A DNA stretch of 64,000 nt, from the NCBI GenBank assembly GCA_037200985.1, contig JBBCGJ010000001.1, positions 3,572,756 to 3,636,755 on the forward strand. Direction: 5' to 3'. Shown here in pieces: positions 36,296 through 44,733 of the stretch (position 1 is the stretch's first letter; each line of letters starts with the position of its first letter). The translations under genes were made by a program, and so were the position numbers. Under the pieces are notes generated by a model that ran no database searches, was not told the DNA's origin, and saw nothing but the letters and a program-made list of their open reading frames with translations. The stretch is from Rhizomicrobium sp. Lineage in GTDB: Bacteria; Pseudomonadota; Alphaproteobacteria; Micropepsales; Micropepsaceae.

Positions 36296-37149
36296 CGCTT
36301 AGACTGGCGTGCCGCCTCGACCGCGAGCATGGCGCGCTTGCGCGCCATGCCCCAGTGATAGCCGGTCAGCGCGCCGGTGCTGCCCAGCACCCGGTGGCAG
36401 GGAATGATCCAGGAGATCGGATTGCGCCCGACCGCCGCGCCGACCGCGCGCGACGCGGTGCTCTTGCCGACATGCGCGGCGACGGCGCCATAGGTCGACA
36501 TCCGGCCTTCGGGGATCGCGAGCAGCGCCTCCCACACCTTGATCTGCCAGGGCGTGCCCAGCAGATGCAGGCGCAGATCGCTCCGGTTTTTCACCCCGAA
36601 GATTTCGGCCGCGTATTTGGCCGTGCGCTCCGGCGCCTTCGCATAGGCCGCGCGCGGCCAGCGCGCCTGCATGTCGGCGAGCATCGCCGCTTCCTCGCCC
36701 TCGTCGCCGAAGGCCAGGCCGCAAAGGCCCTTCGCCGTCGCCATGACCAGCGCCACGCCGAACGGACAGGATTGAAAGCCATAGTCGATGACCAGCCCGT
36801 CGCCGCCCCTGGCATATTCGCCCGGTGTCATCGCCTCGATCTTCAGGCAGAGGTCGTGCAGCCGCGACGGACCCGAGAGGCCGGCGTCGAGTGCGGCGTC
36901 GAGCAGGCTCTTGCCGTCGGCCAGATTGCCCTTCGCGTGGCCGAGGGTGAGGTGGCCGACGAAGGTCTTCGGGCTGACTCCGACATAGCGGGTGAACAGC
37001 CGCTGGAAATGGAATGGCGACAGGCCGACCGCGCCGGCGGCGTCCTCCAGCGACGGATGATCGAGATAGTTGGCGGCGAGGAACCGGATGGCGCGGCCCA
37101 TGCGGCGCCAATTCGCGTCGTTCTCGTCGAAGGAGATCACGTTGTTCAT
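36262..37149 (-). CDS. AraC-type regulator fused to O6-alkylguanine-DNA alkyltransferase
   Basis: 295 residues. Residues about 15-115 form an AraC/XylS helix-turn-helix pair ([20 protein letters not shown]), and residues about 195-280 the methyltransferase with active-site P-C251-H-R-V and [12 protein letters not shown]. The domain that repairs methyl-phosphotriesters in E. coli Ada is missing, so this is the shorter Ada-like form. It demethylates O6-methylguanine irreversibly and may also regulate. Overlap with dapB is tail to tail. Confidence 0.92.
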   Translation of the reverse strand: MNNVISFDENDANWRRMGRAIRFLAANYLDHPSLEDAAGAVGLSPFHFQRLFTRYVGVSPKTFVGHLTLGHAKGNLADGKSLLDAALDAGLSGPSRLHDLCLKIEAMTPGEYARGGDGLVIDYGFQSCPFGVALVMATAKGLCGLAFGDEGEEAAMLADMQARWPRAAYAKAPERTAKYAAEIFGVKNRSDLRLHLLGTPWQIKVWEALLAIPEGRMSTYGAVAAHVGKSTASRAVGAAVGRNPISWIIPCHRVLGSTGALTGYHWGMARKRAMLAVEAARQSKRQSAASTSAIA

Positions 37150-37234
37150 GAGCGGAAGATGGCCCCGCTGCCGCCCGATTGCGACCCGATTCTTGCGACG
37201 ACTTTAAGGTTCAATCGCGCCTGACAAAACAACA

Positions 37235-37314
37235 CTGTCATGCCCGCGAAGGCGGGCATCCAGCGACTGGGCGAGGTGGCCAAACCTGGATTCCCGCTTT
37301 CGCGGGAATGACAG
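37235..37314. repeat. Dispersed palindromic repeat, two 29-base arms
   Basis: Arm 1 (37235-37263) and arm 2 (37286-37314) are inverted copies of one 29-base unit that starts CTGTCAT and ends ATCCAG; each arm is itself a small hairpin (CCCGCGAA...GGCGGG). Similar arms recur at 63562-63640. Repeats of this CATTCCCGC type are common between genes in alphaproteobacteria. Nothing suggests mobility within this window. Confidence 0.85.
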
Positions 37315-37346
37315 TCTGGAAAGTATTTCATCAAAGAAAATCCCGC

Positions 37347-38351
37347 TCAGCGCGGTTCCACCATCACCTTGCACTGGGTGGTGCGTTTCTTCAGCCCCTC
37401 GAAGGCCTTGGGCATATCCGCGAGCGCGACCGTGTCGCTGATCATCGCATGCGGCGGCGCTTGGCCGCCGTCCAGCATGTCCAGCGCCGCCTGGTATTCG
37501 CCCATGGTGAAGAAGGCGGAAGTCAGGATGCGGGCCTCCTTGGACACCGCGGCGAAGGGCACGAAGCTGTCCAGCGCCGTGCACAGGCCCATCATCACGA
37601 TGGTGCCGCGCGGCCGCAGATAGTCGAGCGCCTGGGCGATAGCGCCCGGCCGTCCGACGCATTCGAACACGATGTCCGGCGCTGCGCCCAGCGCCGCCTT
37701 CACCCGCGCCGCCGCATCGTCCTTCACCGTCACGAAAGAGGTTGCACCCAGCGTGTGGGCGAGATCGGTTTGCAGGTCGTTGAGATCGCACACCGCGACC
37801 TTGGCGGCGCCGAGCCGGCGCGCCCAGAAGGCGACGCCGAGCCCGATCGGTCCCGCACCCATCACCAGCACGCGGGCGCCGGGCGTCAGCCCCGACAGCG
37901 CCACGCCGTGCAGCGCCACCGCCAAGGGCTCGACCAGCGCGCCGTCTGCCAGCGAGGTCGTGCTCGGCAGGACGCGGCACTGTCCGGCGCCGGCGACCGC
38001 CAGCTCGGCATAGCCGCCGCCTTGAAGCATGAATTTGTTGCACCAGGCCGTCTCGCCCGCGAGGCAGCTTGCGCAATGCCCGCAGCCGCGCAGCGGCGCC
38101 ACCGCGACGCGGTCGCCCTTGCGCAAGCCTTCAACCTCCTTGCCGGTCTCGAGAATCTCGCCGGCGAATTCATGGCCGAGCACCGTGCCGGCCGCGATGC
38201 CGAAGGCGGGTTCCTCGGTCATGTGCAGATCGCTGCCGCAGATCCCGCAACGTCCGACGCGGATCAGCACTTCGTCTGCCGCGGGGCGCGGATCGGCGAC
38301 GCTCTCGACCGCGAGCGGCTGGTGCAGGGCGTGGAAGACGGCGGCTTTCAT
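37347..38351 (-). CDS. Zinc-dependent medium-chain alcohol dehydrogenase
   Basis: 334 residues from ATG 38351 (GGAAAG upstream; a TTG five codons earlier is less likely). Catalytic zinc residues C35 (G-R-C-G-I-C-G-S-D-L-H) and G-H-E at 60-61; four structural-zinc cysteines in C-G-H-C-A-S-C-x7-C; NAD-binding loop G-A-G-P-I-G-L-G-V. It resembles the sorbitol/galactitol/2,3-butanediol dehydrogenase branch. The substrate is not determined. A terminator-like stem separates it from the upstream diiron gene. Confidence 0.9.
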   Translation of the reverse strand: MKAAVFHALHQPLAVESVADPRPAADEVLIRVGRCGICGSDLHMTEEPAFGIAAGTVLGHEFAGEILETGKEVEGLRKGDRVAVAPLRGCGHCASCLAGETAWCNKFMLQGGGYAELAVAGAGQCRVLPSTTSLADGALVEPLAVALHGVALSGLTPGARVLVMGAGPIGLGVAFWARRLGAAKVAVCDLNDLQTDLAHTLGATSFVTVKDDAAARVKAALGAAPDIVFECVGRPGAIAQALDYLRPRGTIVMMGLCTALDSFVPFAAVSKEARILTSAFFTMGEYQAALDMLDGGQAPPHAMISDTVALADMPKAFEGLKKRTTQCKVMVEPR

Positions 38352-38408
38352 GGCGAAGCTTTCCAATGCGCGCGCGAAGGTAGGCGCAGGCCGAACGGGC
38401 GCGCAAGA

Positions 38409-38435
38409 AAAAGGGCGGCCGCAAGCCGCCCTTTT
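38409..38435 (-). terminator. Intrinsic terminator of the diiron protein gene
   Basis: Stem AAAAGGGCGGC (38409-38419) with GCCGCCCTTTT (38425-38435), loop of five. On the minus strand a TTTTTC tract follows, giving a good Rho-independent terminator 36 bases past the stop of the ferritin-like gene; on the other strand the T run is also present. Confidence 0.85.
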
Positions 38436-38470
38436 CCCTTATCGAACGATCGGGCTTCGCTGTGCGGCGC

Positions 38471-39583
38471 TTATTCCGCGGCGAGCAGGGACGCGCCCAG
38501 CTTGGTGCCGCCGTTGAGCTGGAGCAGGTACTTGATGCCTTCCTCCGCGATGTCGTCGCCGACCATGCGGTCGCCTTCGGCATAGAGTTCGGCCATGTCG
38601 ATATAGGCGGCATAGATGGGCTTGGTGCGCTCGGTGATGATGCCCGCCTTGAGCAGCGTCTTGATCAGCACACGGAAGATGTTGGTGGCGTCCTGCATCT
38701 CCTCGCGGATCGCCGCGTCGGTGATCGCCTCCATGAAGGCCTGCTGGCACCATTCGGGGTCGAGGCCGACCTCGCGATAGATCCACGCCTTCTGGTCGGG
38801 CGAGCCCAGATTGTACAGCAGCACCTGGAACACCTGCGCCGCCCAGTCCTCGATCAGCTCGTGCTCGGACTTGGACAGATGCGGGATGGTGCGGTCGGCC
38901 CAGATCTTGCCGAACTTGTGATGGAACGCCTCGTCGGTCATCACCATCTGCATCAGATGGCGCATGAGCGGATCGCGCGCTTCCTTGAAGAAGGTGGCGA
39001 AGGCGCCCATCGCGAGGCCCTCGACCAGCATCTGCATGCCGACGATCTTCTTCCACACCAGCGGCGAGGACACCATGTCGTTGAGCAGGTTGCCGAGTGC
39101 GGGCCCGACCTGGCATGGCGCGCCCCAGCGCGCCTGGATGTATTTCGAGAACGCGGTGACGTGACGCGCCTCTTCGCGCGTCTGGTTGGCGGCGTATTCC
39201 TGGGCGCCCGGATCGCGCAGGATGTGGCAGAGCGAGGCCGAGAGCGACAGCGCGCCCTGTTCGCCGTGCAGGATCGAGGACAGCGACCACAGCGTGTCGA
39301 GATTGGCGAGCTTGATCTTCTGGCCTTCGTCGAGCTTGTCGCCGATCGCGGTCTTGAGATCGCCGTTCAATTGCGGATTGACGAGATAGTCCTTCGTCAT
39401 GTCGAAGGGCTGGGAGAAGTCGATATACTTCTTGTCCAGCGGGTCCCAGAAATGGTCGTGGGTCGCGCTGATGATCTTGTCGAAGGCGGTGGAGCGCTCG
39501 CCATAGCGCTTGGTGTCCAGCATCGCCGGAAAATCGTTGGGATCGACCGCGTTATAGGCCGGGTCCTTGGTGATATTGTCCAT
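38471..39583 (-). CDS. Ferritin-like/R2-like diiron carboxylate protein
   Basis: 370 residues from ATG 39583 (GGGAG 9 bases upstream). The four iron-binding helices are visible: E108 (L-H-G-E-Q-G), E138-A-R-H141, E188 (L-V-E-G-L-A) and E218-A-F-H221. This E...E-x-x-H...E...E-x-x-H pattern is that of ribonucleotide-reductase R2-like and related oxidases. It is not R2 itself, for there is no radical tyrosine context or nrdA nearby. The substrate could be a fatty acyl, amine or aromatic compound. It has its own terminator and a long regulatory upstream region. Confidence 0.85.
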   Translation of the reverse strand: MDNITKDPAYNAVDPNDFPAMLDTKRYGERSTAFDKIISATHDHFWDPLDKKYIDFSQPFDMTKDYLVNPQLNGDLKTAIGDKLDEGQKIKLANLDTLWSLSSILHGEQGALSLSASLCHILRDPGAQEYAANQTREEARHVTAFSKYIQARWGAPCQVGPALGNLLNDMVSSPLVWKKIVGMQMLVEGLAMGAFATFFKEARDPLMRHLMQMVMTDEAFHHKFGKIWADRTIPHLSKSEHELIEDWAAQVFQVLLYNLGSPDQKAWIYREVGLDPEWCQQAFMEAITDAAIREEMQDATNIFRVLIKTLLKAGIITERTKPIYAAYIDMAELYAEGDRMVGDDIAEEGIKYLLQLNGGTKLGASLLAAE

Positions 39584-39907
39584 GTTCCGCTCTCCCTCAT
39601 CCACGCTGGGTTATTGCTCTTGGGCGAAGGATACGCCGCTGTGCCACTAGAGCAAGTAAAAATGACGGTGCCGTCAAGAAATTCAATGGATATTATAACC
39701 AAAGCAATAACAGGCACTTATGCCAAGTCTTGCACTGTTGGTGATCTCGAAAATCGCCGGCGCCGGGTCGGTCGGGCGCGAAAACCGGGCAAATCCGGCC
39801 TGCGGGATCGCGCCGGTTGCGCGACCGGCACGCGGTCTGTTGCGGGCGGCCAAATCTTCCGCGATGACACGTGTTAGGATTCGTCTTCGCCATACCCAAG
39901 GTCCGGA
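39584..39907. other. Intergenic region between divergent genes (324 bases)
   Basis: This gap separates the diiron gene (minus) and the CHASE2 gene (plus). It holds an AT-rich block around 39685-39720 with TATAAT on the minus strand (39692-39697), a TGACGG/CCGTCA dyad at 39663-39676 and an 8-base palindrome ACACGTGT at 39867-39874. No open frame in it looks like a gene. Confidence 0.7.
39663..39676. promoter_or_regulatory. Dyad, possible operator of the diiron gene
   Basis: TGACGG (39663-39668) and CCGTCA (39671-39676) are perfect arms two bases apart, 80 bases upstream of the diiron start codon. On the minus strand the far arm extends to TTGACGG, so the dyad overlaps a TTGACG hexamer of -35 type. 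That is where a repressor would sit. The cognate regulator is unknown. Confidence 0.45.
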
Positions 39908-42142
39908 ATGATTTTTCAGGGCAGACCGCTCGCCATCTGGGCGCTTCCCGGCCTCGTGCTTGCCGCGGCGCTGTTCCTGCTCGGCAGCGATGCCGGCGCG
40001 GCCGCCTCGCGGCTGCGCGGCGTGCTGTTCGATTCCTATCAGCGGGCCCAGCCGCGGGCCTATCAGGACACGCTGCCGCGCGCCGGCTTCGCGGTGCGCA
40101 CGCTGGAGGCCGACGCGCCCAGCCTGAAGCGCTTCGGCAAATGGCCCTGGCCGCATGGCGTGCTCGCCAGGCTGGTGGGCGATCTGAAGGCGCAAGGCGC
40201 AGCCATGGCGGTGCTCGCCTTCCCGCTGGACGCGCCCGACCCCGCTTCCCCGAAGAACCTCGTCGCGCTGGTGCCGCCGGGGACGCAGAACGATGCCTTG
40301 CGCACGGCCCTCGGCCAGATGGCGTCGCCCGACGCCGCGCTGGTCCAGGCGATGGACGGCCTTCCAACCGTGACCGGCCTGGCGCTGCAGGACGCGCCGG
40401 GCGCGCGCGCGCCGAAGTTCAACGCGACCCTGCGCTTCATCGGTTCCAAGAATCCGTTCGGCCGTGCGCCGGACTTCCCCGCGGCGGCCGGCGCGATCCA
40501 GGAGATCGAGCATGCCAGCCAGGGCGACGGCGCGCTGAACCTGGACCTCGATGCCGACGGCACGATGCGGCGCCTGCCGCTGGTGTTCCGCCTGAACGGC
40601 GTGGCGGTGCCGGCGCTGACGGCGGAGATCCTGCGCGTCGTCCAGAACAAGAAGTACCTCTCCTTCCGCAGCGATGACGGCGACAGCGGGTTGTTCGGCT
40701 CCCAGCCCGGCGTCGCGGGGGTGGAGACGCCCAATGGCGACGTGGCGACCGCGCCCGACGGATCGATCTGGATCGCCTATTCCGGCGAAAATCCGGCCCG
40801 CAAGATTTCGGCGGCGACGCTGGACAGCGGCACGCTGGCGCAAGGCCGGCTCGCGCATGCCATCGTCATCCTCGCGCCGCCGGGCGACAGCCTGCCGACG
40901 CCCGGCGGCTTGCGCAGCATCGCCGCGGTCTATGCCGAGGGGTTGGAGAATATCCTGACCGGCACGCCGCTGCGCCGCCCGGCCTCGGCGATCGAGGCCG
41001 AGCTGGTCTGCCTCGCCATCTTCGGCCTCGCGACGATCATCCTGTTCGCGCGGTTCGGGCTCGCCTGGTCGGGGCTTTTCACCGCCGCCAGCATCCTGGG
41101 CGCGTTTTTCGTGTCGTGGCGGCTCTATTCGGCCGACCGTACCTTGTTCGACGCCTTGGGACCGGGGATTGCCCTGGCGCTGACCTACGCGACGGCGACC
41201 ATCGTGCGCGGCGTCGGCGTCGCCAGCGCGCGGGCCCGGGTGCGCAGCGCCTTCGCCGAATCGCTGCCGCCCGCGGTGATCGAGCAGATCGCGCGGCGCC
41301 CCGAACTGCTCAGGCTCGAAGGCACCAGCCGCACCGTCACCTATCTGCATTGCGGCGTGCGCGAATTCGGCGGGCTGTCCGACTCGTTCAAGGACGATCC
41401 GGCCGCCTTCACCCGGCTGATGCAGCGCGTGCTGGTGCCGCTGATGGACGTCGCCCTGGCGCGCGGCGGCACGATCGACCGGCTGACCGCCGACGGCTTC
41501 TCCGCATTCTGGAACGCGCCGCTGGACGATCCGGAGCATGCGATCCACGCCTGCGAGGCGGCGAACGCGATGATGGAAGCCATCGCCAAGAGCAACGAGG
41601 TCATCACCCATGAGCGGCGCAATGACGGCGTCGCCTTCACGCCCGTGGAGATCGGCATCGGCGTCTCGACCAGCCAGGCGATCGCCGGCGGCTTCTCCGC
41701 CCATGGCCGCACCGCCTATTCGATCACCGGCGACTGCGCGGTGGAGGCGGAGCGCATCCAGGAATTGTCGGCGCAATACGGACCCGCCGTGATCGTCGCG
41801 GAGGACACGCGCAAGGCGGCAGAGCGTGGCTTCGCCTTCCTGGAAGTCGATTACATCGCGGCCGGCGCGCATGACGCGCCGATGAAGCTCTATGCCATGC
41901 TGGGCAGTCCGGTGATGCGCGCCAGCCCGAAATTCCGTGCCCTGCTGACCTTCCACGAGCACATCTTCCAGTCGCTGCGCACCCAGCAATGGGACAAGGC
42001 GCGCGAGCTGATCGAACAGTGCAGGAAGCTCTCCGGCGCCAGCCAGAAGCTTTACGACCTGCATCTGGCGCGGATCGACTATTTCCAGGACAACCCGCCC
42101 GGCGAAGCCTGGGACGGCGCGTTCCGGCCGATCCTCAAATGA
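39908..42142 (+). CDS. CHASE2 sensor protein with degenerate adenylate/guanylate cyclase domain
   Basis: 744 residues: one N-terminal membrane helix, an extracytoplasmic CHASE2 domain (V-L-F-D-S-Y-Q, K-W-P-W-P-H-G-V-L-A-R-L), three membrane helices at about 360-435, then a class III cyclase fold. Key residues are altered: the first metal aspartate of the F-x-D-I-x-G-F motif is C482 (L-H-C-G-V-R-E-F-G), the following metal Asp D529 and D609 are kept, the transition-state Asn is V612, Arg R616 is kept and the purine-specific Lys is Arg. Activity as a cyclase is doubtful; it may sense and bind a nucleotide. No TPR or other output domain follows. Confidence 0.85.
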   Translation: MIFQGRPLAIWALPGLVLAAALFLLGSDAGAAASRLRGVLFDSYQRAQPRAYQDTLPRAGFAVRTLEADAPSLKRFGKWPWPHGVLARLVGDLKAQGAAMAVLAFPLDAPDPASPKNLVALVPPGTQNDALRTALGQMASPDAALVQAMDGLPTVTGLALQDAPGARAPKFNATLRFIGSKNPFGRAPDFPAAAGAIQEIEHASQGDGALNLDLDADGTMRRLPLVFRLNGVAVPALTAEILRVVQNKKYLSFRSDDGDSGLFGSQPGVAGVETPNGDVATAPDGSIWIAYSGENPARKISAATLDSGTLAQGRLAHAIVILAPPGDSLPTPGGLRSIAAVYAEGLENILTGTPLRRPASAIEAELVCLAIFGLATIILFARFGLAWSGLFTAASILGAFFVSWRLYSADRTLFDALGPGIALALTYATATIVRGVGVASARARVRSAFAESLPPAVIEQIARRPELLRLEGTSRTVTYLHCGVREFGGLSDSFKDDPAAFTRLMQRVLVPLMDVALARGGTIDRLTADGFSAFWNAPLDDPEHAIHACEAANAMMEAIAKSNEVITHERRNDGVAFTPVEIGIGVSTSQAIAGGFSAHGRTAYSITGDCAVEAERIQELSAQYGPAVIVAEDTRKAAERGFAFLEVDYIAAGAHDAPMKLYAMLGSPVMRASPKFRALLTFHEHIFQSLRTQQWDKARELIEQCRKLSGASQKLYDLHLARIDYFQDNPPGEAWDGAFRPILK

Positions 42143-42218
42143 ATCACGCTGAGGCGCGGGCCGGCGCGCGTTGCGCGCCAAGGTTTCCTCCACGGTCTCC
42201 GCGGCTCCGCGTGAATCA
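42140..42218. repeat. Imperfect long palindrome between convergent genes
   Basis: TGAATCACGC (42140-42149) faces GCGTGAATCA (42209-42218), and GAGGCGCGG (42151-42159) faces CCGCGGCTC (42199-42207), with few mismatches. Inside is a perfect GGCGCGC/GCGCGCC stem (42163-42169, 42173-42179). It contains the stop codons of both flanking genes, so it may serve as a terminator in both directions. The GCGTGAATC arm type also resembles dispersed repeats. Confidence 0.55.
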
Positions 42219-42995
42219 ATCCGGGACCGCCAACCCGTAATGCGCGGCGGGCGCGCCGCTCAGCTTCGCCCAGAGCTGGTCGCCCCAGGAGAAGTGCCAC
42301 CATTCGTCGGGATGGCCGGCGAAATCCTCTTCCGCCATCGCCCAATGCAGCAGTCGCCGGTTGGCGCGCGCCTCCTCGTCGGAAAACGACATCGCATCGT
42401 CGCGCAGGCTTTCAAAGCGGTCGCGATGGGCCAGCGCGGTAGCATCGTCGAAGATCGAACCCATCCACAGCGCCTCGCCGCCTTTCCAGCGGATGGTGAG
42501 ATCGACCGCGGCGCCCGTCGCATGCGGCGCGGGCGAAGCCGCGTCGCCGCTCGGCGCCGCCCAATAGCGTTCGACCTCCCGCGTCAGCGCCGCGCCGCCG
42601 AGCGACGGATCGCGCCGCCGGAGTTCCGCCGGCATCCACACATCGTGGAAATAGGCCTGCACCGCCTTGGGCCGCCAGGCATCGAACAGGAAAAGCTCGA
42701 GCCCCGCCGCGCCCAGCCGCGCATCGATGCGCGCCAGTCTCTCGCCCACCGTCCGGCGGACCAGAAGGTCCGGCACCGCGCCCGCGATCCGGCGCCAATA
42801 GGGCGGGTTGCGGGCGGAATGGTAGAAGTTCTCGCCGGCAATGCCGAAGCCGCGGACGTCCGCCAGGCTTTCCGAAAAATGCACGTTCGACCGCGCGATG
42901 GGATGGCCGCGGAATCCGGCCTTCCGCGTCCGCGCCGCGGCCAGATCGCCGATCGGCCGCGTGCGAAATTCCTCCAGCCGTCCGAATACCGACAT
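42216..42995 (-). CDS. VanX-like D-Ala-D-Ala dipeptidase (M15D)
   Basis: 259 residues. VanX catalytic and zinc residues are all present: R108 (F-D-A-W-R-P), H158 and D165 (P-H-A-T-G-A-A-V-D), E231 and H234 (D-E-W-W-H-F). Such enzymes cleave free D-alanyl-D-alanine. In bacteria without vancomycin-resistance genes they recycle cell-wall dipeptide. No vanH/vanA genes are near and no signal peptide is seen, which favours recycling. Divergent from the DUF2817 gene with 34 bases between starts. Confidence 0.88.
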   Translation of the reverse strand: MSVFGRLEEFRTRPIGDLAAARTRKAGFRGHPIARSNVHFSESLADVRGFGIAGENFYHSARNPPYWRRIAGAVPDLLVRRTVGERLARIDARLGAAGLELFLFDAWRPKAVQAYFHDVWMPAELRRRDPSLGGAALTREVERYWAAPSGDAASPAPHATGAAVDLTIRWKGGEALWMGSIFDDATALAHRDRFESLRDDAMSFSDEEARANRRLLHWAMAEEDFAGHPDEWWHFSWGDQLWAKLSGAPAAHYGLAVPD

Positions 42996-43029
42996 TCGAA
43001 AAATCCGAAACTGACGCTAGACTATAGCG

Positions 43030-44121
43030 ATGACCACCGATGCTTCCGAACATTTTCCCGCCGATTACCGCCAGGGCCGTCACGCTTTTATCCAGGCTTG
43101 CGAGCAGGCCGGCATCGACGTCGTCAGCCGCGTCCACCCGGCGATGGCGGGCCGCGACGGCAAGCCCTTGTTCCTCGATACCGCCGTGATCGGTCCGCGC
43201 GAGGCGACCAGGGCGCTGCTGCTGATCTCCGCCACGCATGGCGTCGAGGGCTATTTCGGCTCCGGCGTGCAGACCGGGCTGATGCGCGAGGGCCTCGCGG
43301 GCCGCGCGCCGAAGGACACCAAGATCGTTCTCCTGCACGCACTCAATCCTTATGGCTTCTCCTGGGACCGCCGCGTCAACGAGGACAATGCCGACATCAA
43401 CCGCAACTGCGTCGACTTCGCCCATCCGCCGGCCAACGAGCCCTATGACAGCCTCGCCGCCGCGATCTCGCCGCGCGACATCTCCGCCGCCGCGATGAAG
43501 AGCGCCAATGCCAGGCTCGTCGAATTCCTCAAAAACCACGGCGCCTTCGCGCTGCAGGAGGCGATCTCCAAGGGCCAGTACAAATATCCCGACGGCGTCT
43601 ATTACGGCGGCGCGCGCGAGAGCTGGTCGATCAAGATGCTGAAAGACGTGTTCGTCGAGACGTTGGCGCATGTGAAAAGACTGACGGTGATCGACTTCCA
43701 CACCGGCCTGGGCGCCTTCGGCGCCGGCGAGATGATCACCGAGGACATGCCCGGAAGCGCCGCCTATCAGCGCGCCCGGGCGATGTGGGGCGGCAAGGTC
43801 GCCTCGAGCGAGGCGGGCGAATCGGTCTCCGCGCCGCTCTCCGGCACGATCGACAAGGCGGTGGCGACATGGCTGAAGGCCGTGGAGCTCACCTTCGCCG
43901 CGCTGGAGGTCGGCACGCGCGACACCCGCGCGGTGTTCAATGCGCTGCGCAAGGACAATTGGCTGCACTGCTTCGCGCCCGGACGCTTCAGGCACAAGGA
44001 CGCGCAGACCATCCGCCTCGAATTGCGCGACGCCTTCTATCCCGACACGGCGGAATGGAAGCGCCTGGTGTGGGGCCATGCCGACGAAGCCGTCGCCGCC
44101 GCGCTCCGGGCGCTGGGCTGA
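43030..44121 (+). CDS. DUF2817 / M14-like zinc carboxypeptidase
   Basis: 363 residues. Zinc ligands of M14 peptidases are recognisable: H70-x-x-E73 (A-T-H-G-V-E-G), a later His in I-D-F-H-T-G-L-G, and E in L-E-V-G-T. N-E-D-N-A-D-I-N-R-N is the DUF2817 hallmark. Likely a cytoplasmic metal-dependent peptidase or deacylase. The stop overlaps the next start as TGATG. Its start has TATAGC immediately upstream, which could make it leaderless. Confidence 0.85.
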   Translation: MTTDASEHFPADYRQGRHAFIQACEQAGIDVVSRVHPAMAGRDGKPLFLDTAVIGPREATRALLLISATHGVEGYFGSGVQTGLMREGLAGRAPKDTKIVLLHALNPYGFSWDRRVNEDNADINRNCVDFAHPPANEPYDSLAAAISPRDISAAAMKSANARLVEFLKNHGAFALQEAISKGQYKYPDGVYYGGARESWSIKMLKDVFVETLAHVKRLTVIDFHTGLGAFGAGEMITEDMPGSAAYQRARAMWGGKVASSEAGESVSAPLSGTIDKAVATWLKAVELTFAALEVGTRDTRAVFNALRKDNWLHCFAPGRFRHKDAQTIRLELRDAFYPDTAEWKRLVWGHADEAVAAALRALG

Positions 44122-44513
44122 TGGCCGCGCCGGACGCAAGCGAGGTCAATCCGAATTTCACCGTCGCCGGAAGGCTGAAAAGCGTGCGCCACGCGCTGGC
44201 CGGCATCGCCGTCATGCTGCGCACCCAACACAACGCCTGGCTCCATCTGGCCGCGACGCTGGCCGTCATCGCCGCCGGCCTGGTGCTTCGCATCAGCGCC
44301 GAGGACTGGCGCTGGCTGGTCGTCGCCATCGTGCTGGTCTGGGTGTCCGAGGGCATGAACACCGCGTTCGAGCATCTGTGCGACGTGGTCTCGCCGGACT
44401 TTCATGCTTCGGTGAAGATCTCCAAGGACATCGCCGCCGGCGCGGTCCTGATCACCGCGATCGGCGCCGTCGTGCTGGGCCTGATGATCTTTCTGCCCTA
44501 TCTGGTCCGGTGA
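44121..44513 (+). CDS. dgkA: DgkA-like diacylglycerol/undecaprenol kinase
   Basis: 130 residues with three membrane helices (about 48-68, 73-93 and 108-128). The DgkA signature is present: E-G-M-N-T-A-F-E-x-L-x-D and K-I-S-K-D-I-A-A-G-A-V. The family phosphorylates diacylglycerol (Gram-negative) or undecaprenol (Gram-positive); which applies here cannot be told. Starts at ATG 44121, overlapping the upstream stop by one base. Confidence 0.88.
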   Translation: MAAPDASEVNPNFTVAGRLKSVRHALAGIAVMLRTQHNAWLHLAATLAVIAAGLVLRISAEDWRWLVVAIVLVWVSEGMNTAFEHLCDVVSPDFHASVKISKDIAAGAVLITAIGAVVLGLMIFLPYLVR

Positions 44514-44523
44514 CGAGGCCGGT

Positions 44524-44553
44524 TTGCGGCGGGTGGGGCGCTTAAGCTATAGA
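44524..44553 (+). promoter_or_regulatory. Possible promoter of tRNA-Arg
   Basis: TTGCGG (44524-44529), an 18-base spacer and TATAGA (44548-44553) resemble a sigma-70-type promoter. The expected start near 44560 lies just before the tRNA 5' end at 44565. Confidence 0.4.
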
Positions 44554-44564
44554 GACCGTCGCAC

Positions 44565-44641
44565 GCACCCGTAGCTCAGCTGGATAGAGTGTCGCCCTCC
44601 GAAGGCGAAGGTCACAGGTTCGAATCCTGTCGGGTGCGCCA
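44565..44641 (+). tRNA. tRNA-Arg (anticodon CCG)
   Basis: Cloverleaf readable by eye: acceptor GCACCCG/CGGGTGC, D arm GCTC...GAGT, anticodon stem TCGCC/GGCGA with loop CTCCGAA (anticodon CCG at 44599-44601), and T arm with GTTCGAA. The discriminator G and CCA are encoded. It decodes CGG arginine codons. A GIY-YIG gene begins 92 bases downstream. Confidence 0.97.
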
Positions 44642-44700
44642 CCCTACGCCGCTCCGCGGCTTCGGGTGGCAGGCCACTGGCGTTGCATTCGGCGTAGGGT
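44641..44700. repeat. Inverted repeat just downstream of tRNA-Arg
   Basis: ACCCTACGCC (44641-44650) and GGCGTAGGGT (44691-44700) are perfect 10-base arms (11 if the flanking C and G are counted) around a 40-base loop that itself folds (GCCGC...GCGGC, GTGGC...GCCAC). The left arm starts in the A of the tRNA CCA. It could be a terminator or processing structure for the tRNA, or an end of an inserted element carrying the next gene. Confidence 0.7.
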
Positions 44701-44733
44701 GTCTCCCGAAGCTCCACAGGAGCGCAGGGAGAC

